Shown here piece after piece: positions 18,358-28,788 of a stretch of DNA of 64,000 nt (position 1 is its first letter; each line of letters starts with the position of its first letter). Origin of the DNA: Sphingomonas sp. Leaf242. GTDB lineage: Bacteria > Pseudomonadota > Alphaproteobacteria > Sphingomonadales > Sphingomonadaceae. The translations under genes and the position numbers were made by a program. The notes beneath the pieces were generated by a model. That model did not search any database. It was given only the letters and a program-made list of their open reading frames with translations, and had not been told where the DNA came from. The stretch is from the NCBI RefSeq assembly GCF_001422045.1, contig NZ_LMLW01000008.1:1-64000 (forward strand), in the 5' to 3' direction.

Positions 18358-18813
18358 CTCGCTCGCGCGGACCCGCCGGCGAACCCATTTCAGAAGGACA
18401 GTAGCGTGCAGGATCGATCCTCGAACGGCGGTACCGTGAGGGCCTTAATCGGTTGCGCGGCAGGCGAATACCGGATTCCTGCTACCGAGCGTTGCCCACA
18501 ACTGTTGCTCCCGTGCAGGCAGGAGTCTCTAAAGCTAGAACTGATCGACGTTCGACGCGCCCGCCTCCGTACTTCCCCCCTCCCTGAAAGGGAGGGGGCG
18601 GGGGTGGGTCGGGTTCCGTATCGCCGAACGCCAGCGGCACAAGCGGGCCTACCCACCCCCGGCCCCTCCCTTTCAGGGAGGGGGCGAGATGATCGCAAGC
18701 CTGCGGGCATATGGATCCCCGCCTGCGCGGGGATAACACGCGCCCGGGCATCAGCGATCGTTACACGTCGCAGGAGTTAAATTACAACGAGCGAACCAAA
18801 GACCGCCCGGCAG
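18358..18813. other. 456-bp intergenic region without a gene
   Basis: Between the ClC gene and the downstream DJ-1/PfpI gene, both on the minus strand, I see no convincing coding sequence. The region holds the inverted repeat at 18571-18690 and a short palindrome gatccccgcctgcgcgggga near 18714-18733. The promoter of the ClC gene should lie in its left part. Confidence 0.6.
18571..18690. repeat. Palindromic intergenic repeat, family 5
   Basis: ccctccctgaaagggagggg followed by cgggggtgggtcggg (about 18578-18613) is mirrored by cctacccacccccggcccct and ccctttcagggaggggg (about 18649-18684). The left half also folds on itself. Similar CCCTCCC-type elements flank the ppc region, so it belongs to the set of dispersed intergenic palindromes in this genome. 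Confidence 0.75.
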
Positions 18814-19491
18814 TTACCCCAGCGCCTTCACCAACTCCTGCGCCGCCGCTGCGGACGACGCCGGGTTCTGCCCGGTGATCAGCAAGCCGTCGCGCAGGAC
18901 ATGGACGCCCCAGTCGCCGGTCTTCGAATAGATGCCACCCTGCTCCTTGAGCATATCCTCGACCAGGAACGGAACGACGTCGGTCAGCCCGACCGCGGCT
19001 TCCTCGGTGTTGGTGAACCCGGTAACCTTCTTGCCCGCCACGAGCGGGCTGCCGTCCGCGTTCTTGACGTGACGCAAGACACCCGGCGCATGGCAGACCG
19101 CGGCGACCGGCTTGTTCGCGGCGATCGCACCTTCAATCAGCGCACGCGAGGTCGCATCTTCGGCCAGATCCCACAACGGGCCGTGACCACCCGGATAGAA
19201 GACCGCATCGAAATCCGCGATCGACACCGTATCGAGCCGGTGAGTCGTCGCGAGCAGCGCCTTGGCCTCGTCGTCGCCTTCGAACCGGCGAGTCTCGGCG
19301 GTCTTCGCGCTCTCGTCGTTGCTCTTGGGATCGAGCGGCGGCTGGCCGCCCTTGGGCGACGCCAGCGTGATCGCCGCGCCCGCTTCCTTCAGCACGTAAT
19401 AGGGCGCTGCGAACTCCTCGAGCCAGAAACCGGTCTTCTCGCCGGTATCGCCGAGGCGATCATGCGAGGTCAGCACCATCAGGATGTTCAT
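18814..19491 (-). CDS. DJ-1/PfpI family protein, type 1 glutamine amidotransferase-like
   Basis: A 225-residue protein of the Hsp31/class I glutamine amidotransferase-like group, which includes glyoxalase III-like enzymes and chaperones. The nucleophile elbow AAVCHAPGVL carries Cys133-His134, and the conserved acidic residue is in FWLEEFAAPY (Glu25/26). The YPGGHGPLWDL loop is typical. I prefer ATG 19491 (MNILMVL) since a GGAGAA lies just upstream; ATG 19503 adds four residues. Alone between a TonB receptor gene and an intergenic repeat region. Likely acts on reactive aldehydes or as a stress protein. Confidence 0.88.
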   Translation of the reverse strand: MNILMVLTSHDRLGDTGEKTGFWLEEFAAPYYVLKEAGAAITLASPKGGQPPLDPKSNDESAKTAETRRFEGDDEAKALLATTHRLDTVSIADFDAVFYPGGHGPLWDLAEDATSRALIEGAIAANKPVAAVCHAPGVLRHVKNADGSPLVAGKKVTGFTNTEEAAVGLTDVVPFLVEDMLKEQGGIYSKTGDWGVHVLRDGLLITGQNPASSAAAAQELVKALG

Positions 19492-19679
19492 GTCGTTCTC
19501 CATCGCTCACTCTATCGAGTGCGCCAGATGGGGGCGACGGCGCGGATTACCATGCGCAGTGTGCGGCACCCGGCACCGCGCGGCCTGCTTCGTGTCCCGA
19601 AGGCGACGGGCCGAACGGTACAGGGCGAGCGTGGATCGCTCCACGCCCGCCCCCTTGCCCGCATCCCTATGTGGGTCGG

Positions 19680-22580
19680 TCAGAGCCCCCAGGACAGTCG
19701 GACATAGCCGAACTGCCCCGGCACGTCGTAGGTGGTCGGATCATAGTTCGGCCCGGTGCAGCTGAAGCAGGCGGGTGGATCCTGGTTGAAGACGTTGTTC
19801 ACGCCGATCGTCAGCCCCAGCCGGCGTTCGAGCCAGTCGGGCGTCAGCGTCAGCTGGACGTCGCCATAGAAGGTGTTGTCGAGCGTCTTGCCGTCGGCTT
19901 CCTTCACGCTCTTGATGTAGCGGCCGGTGAACGAGGCGCGCGCCATGCCGATGTCCCAGTCGACGACCGCATTGCCCTTGAACTTCGGATAGGACTGCTC
20001 GGGCGACCCACGCGTCGTGCCCTGGTAGTTGGTGGTGGTGAAGCCGACCGTCGCCGGGAAGCTCTCGGCGTATTTCAGCAGGATATTGCCGTTGAGCGAA
20101 AGCCCGAACGTCCCGGCCGAGGTCTGCGGTGAGCGGTAGACCGCGGTCACGTCGACGCCGCGGGTGCGGATGCCGCCGATGTTCTGCAACTGCGCGTTGA
20201 TCCGCGAGATCAGGCCGTTCGGCGTCCGGGAGATCGCCGCGCAGCTGAGTGCGTCCGCGGCCTGCGCGCAACGGCTGAGCGTCAGCGTCGCATCGGTCGC
20301 GGCGATCGCGTCGTCGACCTTGACGTCGTAGTAATTGCCCTCGATGCTCAGCTGGCTGGCGATCCCGCTGGTCCGTGCCCAGCTCGGCGCATAGACCGCG
20401 CCGAACAGCCAGGTCCGCGACGTCTCGGGCTTCAACGCCTTGTTGCCGCCGGTCAGGACGCTGAGCTGACCGCCATTGGGCTCCTGATAGCTGCCACTCG
20501 CGGGCACGCCGTTGGCGATGCAGTTGGTGCGAACGGTCGCCGACGACTGATAGGGCGATCCCGCGACGTTGGTGCAGGGATCGTCGATCGACGCGTCCGA
20601 TCGCGATTCCGCGCCGAACAATTCGCCGATGCTCGGCGCGCGGAAGCCTTGCGCATAGGACGCGCGCAACAGCAGGTCGCTGAACGGTTTCCACAGGCCG
20701 CTGCCGGTATAGGTCGTGTTGCTGCCGCTGATCGAATAGTTCGAATGCCGCACCGCACCGCCGATCTCGAGCGACTGGATGAGCGGCGTGTTGTGGATCA
20801 AGGGTACGCGCAGCTCGGCATAGACCTCGTCCGAATCGAAATGCCCGCGCGCCGGTTGCGCGGGGATGTCGGCGCCAAGCCCGGCGGTGATCAGCGGATC
20901 GGGCGTGAAGCTGCCATATTGGACGCGGTGCTCATAGCCTGCGGCGAGGCCGACGGCGCCGGCGGGCAGGTCGAACAGTTCGCCCGAGATGTTGGCGGTA
21001 TAGTCCTCGAGACTCTGCGCGCTGCGCGCACGCTCGTCGAACGCGATATAGCCGAGCATGGCCGGGGTGACCGAGCCTGCGCCCCCAAAGATGTTGAACG
21101 GTACGCACGCCCCGGTGCAGTTCGCGACCGGACCGAGCGCCTGGGCGAGATTGGCGGCGTTGATGTTGCCGGTGAACAGCTGCTTGGCGTCGTTGAAGCC
21201 GAAGACCGCGTTGACGTCCCAATAGAATTTGCGCTCGCCGAGATGGAAAGAGCCATCCAAGGTGGCGGTCGCCGACATCGTGTCGACGGTCTGCGAATAG
21301 GTGCGCTGGCCCGCTTCCACCAGACGACGGCGGACCGTCGAATAGTTTGCCGGACCGTTGCCGGCACCCCCAGCCGACAGCGTGTAGCCGAACGGGTTGT
21401 ACGGATTGGTCGCGTCCACCGAGATCGTGTCGAGCAGATTGCCGTTGCCCGCATCCGGCCCGATCACGAGCGGCAGGAACGCCGCCTGGTTCTGCGAATT
21501 ACGGCGCGTGTAGTTCATCTTCACGCGCAGGTTCACGGTATCGGTGAGCTCTTGCTTGGCGCTGACGAAGAAGCCGTACCGTTCGGACGGGGTCAGGAAA
21601 TAGTTGTAGGGCGAGAAGTTGAAGCGGTCGGCGGCGGTGAACTCCTTGAAATCGCTGTTCGGGCCGGTCGGGTTGGCGGCGTCGTAGCGTGGCCGCCCGA
21701 GGATAGGGGCCGACTTCAGCGTCAGGTTCCGGCCGCCGACCTGGAAGAATCCGTTGGGGGTCGCGCCCGAACAGCCGCCGATCGGCTCCTCGCAGGCGCG
21801 CTGGCCGGGATTGGGGAACTGCGAGATCTTGCGATCGCGCGTGCTGACCGCTTCCTGCTTCACATAGCTGCCGCCGAACACCACGCTCGTGCGCGGTGCC
21901 TGGATGCCGTAGCTGACGTTATAGTCCTGCGTATGGCCGTCGCCTTGGCGGAACGTGCCGAACTGCGCGGAGGCCTTCAGCCCCTTCTGCTGCGACTTGG
22001 TGATGATGTTGACGACGCCTGCGAGTGCGTCCGAGCCGTACAGCGGCGACTGGCCGGATTGCAGCACTTCGATGCGCTCGATCGACCCGACCTGGATCGT
22101 GTTGAGATCGACGGTCGAGGGGATGCCGCTCGCCGATGCGCCGTTGACGAACCGCAGGCCGTCGACCAGCACCAGCGTCCGCTTGGCGGTCAGATAGCGC
22201 AGGTCGATCTCGGCCGAGCCTGCACCGACGCCGCCGCCGTCGGGCGGATTGCCGATGTTACCCGAATTGTTGACCTTCGAATTGAGACCGCCAGCCGCGC
22301 TGGGGAGTCGCTGGAGCACGTCGGCGACCGACGACAGCCCGGTCCGCTGAATCGATTCCGCATCGACCGTTACGACCGGTGAAGGCTGATCGAGCGGGCT
22401 GCGGCGGATACGCGAGCCGGTGACGACGATGTCCTCGCCGGGCGCCTCGGCCGTTCCAGTTGCCGCCTGCTCGGCTGGAACCGTCGTCACGGCCTGCGCA
22501 TGAGCCGAGGCTCCGGCCAGCATCGCCGCCAGCGCAAATCCGCCGGTGCCGACACGCAAAAAGCTCTTCGATGTTCGCAT
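19680..22580 (-). CDS. TonB-dependent outer membrane receptor
   Basis: A 966-residue receptor with a signal peptide (residues 1-29, ending AHAQ), a [11 protein letters not shown]onB-box/plug entry near 50, the plug domain ([45 protein letters not shown]) and a 22-strand barrel ending ...[12 protein letters not shown]. The substrate is unknown. It resembles the large sphingomonad receptors without an N-terminal secretin/TonB-signalling extension. No transport or enzyme gene is adjacent on the same strand, so it gives no context clue. The divergent neighbour is a metallo-beta-lactamase-fold hydrolase. Confidence 0.92.
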   Translation of the reverse strand: MRTSKSFLRVGTGGFALAAMLAGASAHAQAVTTVPAEQAATGTAEAPGEDIVVTGSRIRRSPLDQPSPVVTVDAESIQRTGLSSVADVLQRLPSAAGGLNSKVNNSGNIGNPPDGGGVGAGSAEIDLRYLTAKRTLVLVDGLRFVNGASASGIPSTVDLNTIQVGSIERIEVLQSGQSPLYGSDALAGVVNIITKSQQKGLKASAQFGTFRQGDGHTQDYNVSYGIQAPRTSVVFGGSYVKQEAVSTRDRKISQFPNPGQRACEEPIGGCSGATPNGFFQVGGRNLTLKSAPILGRPRYDAANPTGPNSDFKEFTAADRFNFSPYNYFLTPSERYGFFVSAKQELTDTVNLRVKMNYTRRNSQNQAAFLPLVIGPDAGNGNLLDTISVDATNPYNPFGYTLSAGGAGNGPANYSTVRRRLVEAGQRTYSQTVDTMSATATLDGSFHLGERKFYWDVNAVFGFNDAKQLFTGNINAANLAQALGPVANCTGACVPFNIFGGAGSVTPAMLGYIAFDERARSAQSLEDYTANISGELFDLPAGAVGLAAGYEHRVQYGSFTPDPLITAGLGADIPAQPARGHFDSDEVYAELRVPLIHNTPLIQSLEIGGAVRHSNYSISGSNTTYTGSGLWKPFSDLLLRASYAQGFRAPSIGELFGAESRSDASIDDPCTNVAGSPYQSSATVRTNCIANGVPASGSYQEPNGGQLSVLTGGNKALKPETSRTWLFGAVYAPSWARTSGIASQLSIEGNYYDVKVDDAIAATDATLTLSRCAQAADALSCAAISRTPNGLISRINAQLQNIGGIRTRGVDVTAVYRSPQTSAGTFGLSLNGNILLKYAESFPATVGFTTTNYQGTTRGSPEQSYPKFKGNAVVDWDIGMARASFTGRYIKSVKEADGKTLDNTFYGDVQLTLTPDWLERRLGLTIGVNNVFNQDPPACFSCTGPNYDPTTYDVPGQFGYVRLSWGL

Positions 22581-22828
22581 AAATCCCCCCGTATGAAACC
22601 TTACGCCACCTCCCCAGGTGTCTTATTATGACCCAAGAATGCCGCATCCGCGCAATCAAGCAAGACAATATTACAATTATAAGCATTTTTGCTGCGAATA
22701 ATCTCGATTACGTTGCACGACGGTAACGCGGTCCGAACCCTGTTTCCGTGCTGCGACGGAGGCGCGAAACAGGTCCAGCGTGCGGGTACCGCATCGCGTT
22801 CATGCCCGATTGTCGCTACCACGCGATC

Positions 22829-23806
22829 ATGCCGCGCAACCGCTATTATCAGGGCCCGCCGAGCGACCATTTCGACGGCGTGCGATTCTTCAATCCCGGG
22901 CAATCTGCGACCGATCGCGGTCTCGGCGACGTCCTCCGGTGGAAGCTGGCGCGAGGTGCGGCGCGGTGGCCGAGTTCGGTACCCGTTACTCCGGCCAAGC
23001 CATCGCCGCGGGTCGATGGCCTGCGGATCACTATGGTCGGGCACGCCTCGCTGCTGGTGCAGGTTGCCGGCCGCAACATCCTGATCGATCCGGTCTGGTC
23101 GGAGCGGGTCAGCCCGGTCTCGTTCGCCGGACCCAAGCGAGCCGCCGCGCCGGGGATCGCGTTCGACGACCTGCCGCCGATCGACGTCGTGCTGCTCAGC
23201 CACTGCCATTACGACCATCTCGATATCGCGACGCTGCGGCGCATCCAGGCGGTCCATGCGCCGCTGATGGCGATGCCGCTCGGCAACGACACGATCGTTC
23301 GCGCCGCGGTGCCCGACGCGCGATGCATCGTCGGCGACTGGTGGGACCGGCTGTCGCTCGGCAGCGACATCGCGACGACGCTGACGCCCGCGAGCCATTG
23401 GGCGAACCGCTGGCCGAACGACGTGCGGATGGCGCTATGGGCGGGTCATCATCTCGACACCCCCGCGGGCACGATCTGGTTCGTCGGCGATACGGGCTAT
23501 GGCGATGGCGCGATCTTCCATGAGGTGCGCGCGCGGCTGGGATCGCCCGACGTCGCGCTGATCCCGATCGGCGCGTACGAGCCGCGCTGGTTCATGGCGG
23601 CGCAGCATGTCGATCCGGCCGAAGCGGTCGACATCTTCCGCGACGTCGACGCGCGTCGTGCATTGGGGATTCACTGGGGCACGTTCCAGCTCACCGACGA
23701 GGCGCGCGATGCGCCAACGCGTGCGCTCGCGGCGGCGCTGGCAGCCTCCGATATTCCCCCGGACCGCTTCGTCGCCGCGGTCCCGGGGGGCGTGTACGAC
23801 TTCTAG
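22829..23806 (+). CDS. MBL-fold metal-dependent hydrolase, NAPE-PLD-like
   Basis: A 325-residue metallo-beta-lactamase-fold protein of the UlaG/NAPE-PLD type. The metal motif HCHYDHLD lies at residues 125-132, with a later His in TPASHWANRW, Asp in VGDTGYGD and His in GIHWGTF. The N-terminus MPRNRYYQGPPSDHFDG is typical of bacterial relatives of N-acyl-phosphatidylethanolamine phospholipase D, so a phospholipid-like substrate is possible but not shown. I start at ATG 22829; ATG 22802 adds nine residues. Its stop overlaps the convergent phosphatase stop as CTAG. Confidence 0.88.
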   Translation: MPRNRYYQGPPSDHFDGVRFFNPGQSATDRGLGDVLRWKLARGAARWPSSVPVTPAKPSPRVDGLRITMVGHASLLVQVAGRNILIDPVWSERVSPVSFAGPKRAAAPGIAFDDLPPIDVVLLSHCHYDHLDIATLRRIQAVHAPLMAMPLGNDTIVRAAVPDARCIVGDWWDRLSLGSDIATTLTPASHWANRWPNDVRMALWAGHHLDTPAGTIWFVGDTGYGDGAIFHEVRARLGSPDVALIPIGAYEPRWFMAAQHVDPAEAVDIFRDVDARRALGIHWGTFQLTDEARDAPTRALAAALAASDIPPDRFVAAVPGGVYDF

Positions 23807-25002
23807 CGGACCGCAGCCAGGCGCGCCGACAACACGCGTTCGAACACGGCGACCGGGCAAAGCTCGCCGCCGCATCCGGGGACCCGCAGCGGGGCTACGG
23901 TCATCGCATGGCCGCCCGATCGCAGCACCTCGGGGGACTGCGTGCGATAGGACACGCGGACGAACGCCCGCCCGCTCCGCGTCTCGCGAACCCGCTCGAA
24001 CAGCAGCGCCCCACCGGGCGGAACATCGTTGGTCGCATAGCCCGCGGTGACGAGATCCACGTCGAGTGCCGCCGCGACCGCGGTGACGTTGGTGTCGTGC
24101 CCCATCAGCACGTCGAGCTTTGGCCCAGCCTCGAGCGACTGTAACACGCGGCGGCCGAGCAGCGCCGCCTGATGCGCCGCCATGTACGGCGGCCGCGTGA
24201 ACACCGCGAACAACGCGGCGTGCAGCGCGCCCAACCGCTTCAGCCCGGCGGCATCGACCCGCCCCCAGCCGACATCGCGCGCGGGCAGACCCTCGACATA
24301 TTGCAGCAGCAGGACCTGCGCGACGCCGGACGTGCCACGGATCGGCCCCTCCAATGCGATGCCGTGCCCGTCGTCCTCGGCCGACACGCGCGGTGGCCCG
24401 CCCGGTACGCACCCGCTGCCGCAGCCGAGAACGCGGTCGAGCTCGGCGATCTCGCGTGCGTGCCGCTCCACCAACGCGGTCATGCCCCCGGTGGAGCGAT
24501 CGATATCGGCGATCGCCGCCTTCGCATCGAACGTGGTCGCGTGCGCACGCAGAGGCTCGAACATCGGATCGACCGTCCCGACCGGCCGATGCTCGACGGC
24601 GATCGCGCAATCTGGCGCAAAGCCGTTCGCGTAATCCTCGCCGCTGTCGATCGTCCGCTCCGAACTGTTGCTCGCGATCCGCACCGCCCCCGCCGCCGGG
24701 CAGCCCTGCGTGTCGAGCAGACCCTTCGCGGCGAGCCATTTGCGGTCCTCGCCCGCGACGATCTCGAGCGCGCGCGCGCCGTGCGGCGTGACCCGGCTTT
24801 CGGCGACGCTCCATTTTGGCCAGGGCGTCGCGGTGCGCGTCCCGTCCGGCACTTCGCCCGACAGCGGGGCGCGGATGCCGTGCCGCATGACCAGCACCGC
24901 GCGCTCGGTGACGAAGGCCGGGCGCGTCGGCGATTGCGCCGTGCTGCCCGTGAGCGCGAACCCGGTGCCGAGCACTACGGCGAAGAGGGCCGAAAGCTTC
25001 AT
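23803..25002 (-). CDS. Histidine acid phosphatase, phytase/glucose-1-phosphatase-like
   Basis: A 399-residue exported enzyme (signal peptide about residues 1-22) of the branch-2 histidine phosphatase superfamily. The phosphate-binding motif RHGIRAPL lies at residues 40-47 and the proton-donor motif MGHDTNVTAV near 296-305. This family includes AppA-type phytases and glucose-1-phosphatase. The start ATG 25002 follows the upstream PI-PLC stop by one base, so the two are translationally linked. With the upstream PI-PLC-like enzyme and TonB receptor it suggests release of phosphate from inositol phosphates in the periplasm. Confidence 0.9.
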   Translation of the reverse strand: MKLSALFAVVLGTGFALTGSTAQSPTRPAFVTERAVLVMRHGIRAPLSGEVPDGTRTATPWPKWSVAESRVTPHGARALEIVAGEDRKWLAAKGLLDTQGCPAAGAVRIASNSSERTIDSGEDYANGFAPDCAIAVEHRPVGTVDPMFEPLRAHATTFDAKAAIADIDRSTGGMTALVERHAREIAELDRVLGCGSGCVPGGPPRVSAEDDGHGIALEGPIRGTSGVAQVLLLQYVEGLPARDVGWGRVDAAGLKRLGALHAALFAVFTRPPYMAAHQAALLGRRVLQSLEAGPKLDVLMGHDTNVTAVAAALDVDLVTAGYATNDVPPGGALLFERVRETRSGRAFVRVSYRTQSPEVLRSGGHAMTVAPLRVPGCGGELCPVAVFERVLSARLAAVR

Positions 25003-25003
25003 G

Positions 25004-26104
25004 TCAGGGCGCAACCTTGCACGGCGTGGTGACCAGCACCGGATTGCACCGCGCCATCGCGCCGCCGGGCAACGTCACCGCGAACTTCAGCCCCGCCGGA
25101 TCGGGCGCGCCAGGATAATAATCGGTGCTGACCGCCTGCGCGCCACTGTCCGCCGCCGCCTTCGCCTTGGCCAGGTCGTGCGCCCGCGCCTCGACGGTGT
25201 TGGCGTCGGTCCGCGTCCGCACGATCACGCCCGCCTTGACCAGATCGCGGATACGCGCGCCGTCGACCAGCGGATCCTGGACGATCTGGATCGCGCTCTC
25301 GGGCTCGCCGTCGGGATACCAGCCGAACATCGCCCGTCCGCGCAGCGAAGGATGGCCCGTCCGGTACGCATTCGACACCGCGGGCCGCACGTCGAACAGG
25401 ATGTAGATCCGCCCCCGCGCAGCCTCCAGCGTCGGCCAGCCCTTGTGGTGCACCGCACCCGCCAGCGTCGCCGCGTCGCCGCGGACGTCGTCGGGCACGA
25501 TCAGCCGTCGTCCCGGTATCGCCTGGCGGATCTCGCGATCGAGCGAGTCGAGCAGCGTCGCGTCGTCGAGCGGCAACGGCGCCGCCACCAACGGCGATTG
25601 CGGCGTATCGGCGGCGTTGATCGTGATCATGATCGGCAGGTGCCGTGGATGCGCGCGCGACCACGCGGTCACCTCGCCAAGGCAGCGCTGCAACGTCACG
25701 CAGGTCGAGATATAGTCGATGTCGGGAACGTGAAACGACTTGTAGCCCGGCCGCAGCATCGCCGCGCGATCGAACGCCGTCTTCTCGCCCGCCGCTTTGG
25801 CGATCTGCTCGCCCTTGGGGTTCGCGTACCGCCCGCCCTGGGGATCGGCGAAGATGTCGATCTCGATCTGCCGCAAGCCGTGGTCGAGCTGCGCGGACAG
25901 CGGCAGGTGATAGTAATCGAGCGCCGCCGCGGTCTTCGGATCGCGCTGGCGCAGCGTCGCCATCACCGCCGCCGGGATCTGCGCCTTGAAGCTGTTGTGC
26001 GACCCGACGACCTGGATGTCGTTCATCCGCAACGGTGGCGCGGTCTGCGCACCGACGCCGCTGGCGAGGACGAGCGCGGCGAGCATGGCGTGACGGGCGC
26101 GCAT
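25004..26104 (-). CDS. Exported PI-PLC-C1-like phosphodiesterase (Ca-dependent type)
   Basis: A 366-residue exported protein (signal peptide about 1-20) with a phosphoinositide-specific phospholipase C-like TIM barrel. The catalytic His lies in VVGSHNSFK (His36). Metal/acidic residues are in LRQIEIDIFADPQGG. The second half has HPRHLPIMITINAADTP and a YILFDVR strand. This matches the bacterial Ca2+-dependent PI-PLC C1-like family. ATG 26104 overlaps the TonB receptor stop as TGATG, so a start at 26146 is unlikely. It probably cleaves a phosphodiester next to inositol or a related polyol. Confidence 0.87.
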   Translation of the reverse strand: MRARHAMLAALVLASGVGAQTAPPLRMNDIQVVGSHNSFKAQIPAAVMATLRQRDPKTAAALDYYHLPLSAQLDHGLRQIEIDIFADPQGGRYANPKGEQIAKAAGEKTAFDRAAMLRPGYKSFHVPDIDYISTCVTLQRCLGEVTAWSRAHPRHLPIMITINAADTPQSPLVAAPLPLDDATLLDSLDREIRQAIPGRRLIVPDDVRGDAATLAGAVHHKGWPTLEAARGRIYILFDVRPAVSNAYRTGHPSLRGRAMFGWYPDGEPESAIQIVQDPLVDGARIRDLVKAGVIVRTRTDANTVEARAHDLAKAKAAADSGAQAVSTDYYPGAPDPAGLKFAVTLPGGAMARCNPVLVTTPCKVAP

Positions 26105-28788
26105 CAGAACTGCGCCCGCACGCCGAACAGGATCGTCCGGCCCCAATAGTTGATCTCGCCGAAGCGGTTCTCGTCGTCGTTATACGTATAGAGATGCGCG
26201 CCCGACAGGTTGATCCCCTCCAGGCTGAAGGTCACCGAGTCGCTCGCCTTGACCGAGATGTTGCCGTCGAGCGACCCGAACGGCGCGGTGTAGACCGGCG
26301 CCTGCGTCGTGCTGCCGGTGCCCGACAGATAGCGGTCGCGCCAGACGTACGACAGCCGCGTCGACAACGGGCCCTTGTCGTAGAACCCGACGATGTTGAA
26401 GCTGTTCTTGGACAGTCCGATCAGCTCGTCGCGGATCGGTCGCGCGCCCGCTGTGTAGCTCGCCTTGACCGAGGTGTGCGTATACGAGGTCTGCATGCCG
26501 AACCCGTCGAACGGCGCCGGCAGGAACGTGAAGACCTGGTTGTACGCCGCCTCGACGCCGTACACCTTGGCATCGCCGCCATTGACCTGCGTCGACAGCA
26601 GCACCGTGCCGCGACCGGGGATGTCGATGTTGACGTTCTGCTGCGTGATGTAGTCGTCCATCGCCTTGTAGAACACCGCACCGGTCAGTGATCCCGCACG
26701 GTTGAAATACCATTCGAGCGATCCGTCGAACTGCGTGGCCAGGAACGGCACCAGCTGCGGATTGCCGCCGCTCGCGGTCGGCGCGTCGGTCGAGACGGTG
26801 ATCCGCGGCGCGCTGTCCGTGACGTTCGGCCGCGTCAGCACGCGGCTGGCGGCGAGACGGCCGACCAGATCGTGCGTCAGTTCGGCGCGCAGGTTGAAGC
26901 TCGGCAACCAGTTGTTGAACGTCTTGGGGAAGCTCGCCGGCGTCGCGACGTTGCCCGTCGTCAACGTGCCGCTCGCCACCTGGTCGGTATGGACATAGCG
27001 GATGCCGATATTGCCGGTGACCGGCACGGCGCCTGCATCGAAGCCGTAGTCGGCGCGTGCATAGGCGCCCAGCACCTTCTCGGTGACCACGAACGACGAG
27101 CGCAGATCCGCCGGGGTCAGCGCCGATGCCTGCACCGCCGGGGTGAAGAATTTGTCGAGATAGGCCTGCGTCACCGGCACCAGGAAATTGCGCAGCGTGT
27201 TGCCGGGAACACCTTTCAGGAAATCGTCGTACGGCAATTGCTCGTACGCGCCCGTCCCTAGGCTCGACAACGGGGTGTTGGGCGCCGGATTGACGATGAA
27301 GTCGCGGCGCGCATAGTCGCGCTTGCGCCAGTGATACTCGCCGCCCGCCGCCAGCTTGGTGATGAAGCCGTCGAAATCATGCGCGAGATCGGCGCGCGTG
27401 AAGAAATCCCAGTCCTTGCTGTTCTTCGGCGCGATGTTGAACTGGTACAGCTGGTAGTTCGCCGGGTTGGTCGGATCGACCGGCGTGGTGAAGGTCGGGA
27501 TCGCCTTGTAGCCGGCCGACGCATCATAGGTCAGCGGTGCAAAGAACATCGCCCGGCTGCGCACCGTGCCCTCACCGTAGTTCGGGTGATAGCTGTGCGC
27601 GCTCGACCAATTGACCGCGCCCGATGCGTGCCAGGCATCGGAGTCCCAGGTCTGGCGCAGACCGATGTTGAGCAGGTCGTGGCGGTTGAGGCTGTATTCG
27701 CGCGAGGCCATGAACCGCACGTCGTTGATCGTCGCGGCGATCACCGTGTCGCCATCGAGCTTCACGCTGGACGGCACGATGACGGGTCGGTGCCCCGACA
27801 CGCTGGAATCGTCGGGATACACGTCGAGACCGAACTCGTCATAGGCGACGTCGAGCCGGGTCGCGAGGACGTCGAACGTCGTCTCGAATTCCGCATTCGG
27901 CTTCCACTGCGCGGACAGCATGCCCGAGATCCGCTTGCGATCCTCGGTCTCGATCGTCGGCCGGGTCCGCGTCGGCGTGTACAGCCCGGCGGGCAGCCCG
28001 CCCGAGGCGGCCGACGTGAACTTGTCAAGGTTCCAGCCGAAGTTGATGAAGCGATCGTTGCGGACCGACTTCGCCCAATATTGCGCGCCCGCGAGGATAC
28101 CGAACGTACCGGCGGCATTCGCGAAGCTGGTGATCAGCGTCGCGTTCGGCTTCACCTTGTCGGTCTGGCTCGTATAGGTGCCGCGCAGATTGACCGTCGT
28201 CTTCGTGCCGACGTCGAGCGGGTGGAACGTCTTCACGTCGATGTTGCCGCCCAGCGCGCCCTCGGTCATGTTCGCGGTCGGCGTCTTGACGACATCGATG
28301 CTCGACGTGAATTCGGCGGGCAGCATCTCGAAACGGAACTGACGACCGTTCGCGCCGCCATTCTCGATCAGGTCGTTCAGCGCGACCGTGCTGCCGTTGA
28401 GCAACGTGCTCTGGAACTGCGGCCCCAGGCCGCGGACGCTGACATACAGCCCCTCACCGCGCGGCCGCGTGATCGTCACGCCCGGCACCAGCTGCAACGC
28501 CTCGGCGACGTTCTGCGTCGGGAACTTGCCGATGTCGGTCGAGCTGATCGAATCCACGCCGTAATCGGCGCGGCGCTTGGTCTCGGTCGCCGCCTTCAGG
28601 CTGCGCGCATAGGTGCCGGTGACGACGATCTCGCCAGCGTCGTCGCTGCTCGCGGACGTGCCCGTCTGCGGATCGACCGCTGCCTGGTCCTGCGCCGTTG
28701 CAGGTGCTGTCTGCGCCTGTGCCGTAGCGGCACCCGCGAGCAGGATGAGCGAAACCGATGCCCGAAGCAGGCCTTTGAAACTGCGCAT
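26104..28788 (-). CDS. TonB-dependent receptor, Caulobacter/Xanthomonas type
   Basis: An 894-residue receptor with signal peptide (to AQAQ, near 26), EIVVTGTYARSL near 53, and the plug signature TDIGKFPTQNVAEALQLVPG with ITRPRGEGLYVSVRGLGPQF, typical of the TIGR01782-like group often linked to polymer or large-ligand uptake. The barrel ends GRTILFGVRAQF. It is the first gene of an overlapping operon with the PI-PLC-like and histidine phosphatase genes, so its ligand may be phytate, phosphoinositide or another phosphorylated polyol. This ligand assignment is inference from context. Confidence 0.93.
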   Translation of the reverse strand: MRSFKGLLRASVSLILLAGAATAQAQTAPATAQDQAAVDPQTGTSASSDDAGEIVVTGTYARSLKAATETKRRADYGVDSISSTDIGKFPTQNVAEALQLVPGVTITRPRGEGLYVSVRGLGPQFQSTLLNGSTVALNDLIENGGANGRQFRFEMLPAEFTSSIDVVKTPTANMTEGALGGNIDVKTFHPLDVGTKTTVNLRGTYTSQTDKVKPNATLITSFANAAGTFGILAGAQYWAKSVRNDRFINFGWNLDKFTSAASGGLPAGLYTPTRTRPTIETEDRKRISGMLSAQWKPNAEFETTFDVLATRLDVAYDEFGLDVYPDDSSVSGHRPVIVPSSVKLDGDTVIAATINDVRFMASREYSLNRHDLLNIGLRQTWDSDAWHASGAVNWSSAHSYHPNYGEGTVRSRAMFFAPLTYDASAGYKAIPTFTTPVDPTNPANYQLYQFNIAPKNSKDWDFFTRADLAHDFDGFITKLAAGGEYHWRKRDYARRDFIVNPAPNTPLSSLGTGAYEQLPYDDFLKGVPGNTLRNFLVPVTQAYLDKFFTPAVQASALTPADLRSSFVVTEKVLGAYARADYGFDAGAVPVTGNIGIRYVHTDQVASGTLTTGNVATPASFPKTFNNWLPSFNLRAELTHDLVGRLAASRVLTRPNVTDSAPRITVSTDAPTASGGNPQLVPFLATQFDGSLEWYFNRAGSLTGAVFYKAMDDYITQQNVNIDIPGRGTVLLSTQVNGGDAKVYGVEAAYNQVFTFLPAPFDGFGMQTSYTHTSVKASYTAGARPIRDELIGLSKNSFNIVGFYDKGPLSTRLSYVWRDRYLSGTGSTTQAPVYTAPFGSLDGNISVKASDSVTFSLEGINLSGAHLYTYNDDENRFGEINYWGRTILFGVRAQF

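Noticed and set aside
16765..18780. Plus-strand frame of 671 codons across the ClC gene
   Set aside because: Arg/Asp/His-rich shadow of the ClC coding sequence, with no hydrophobic core or motif.
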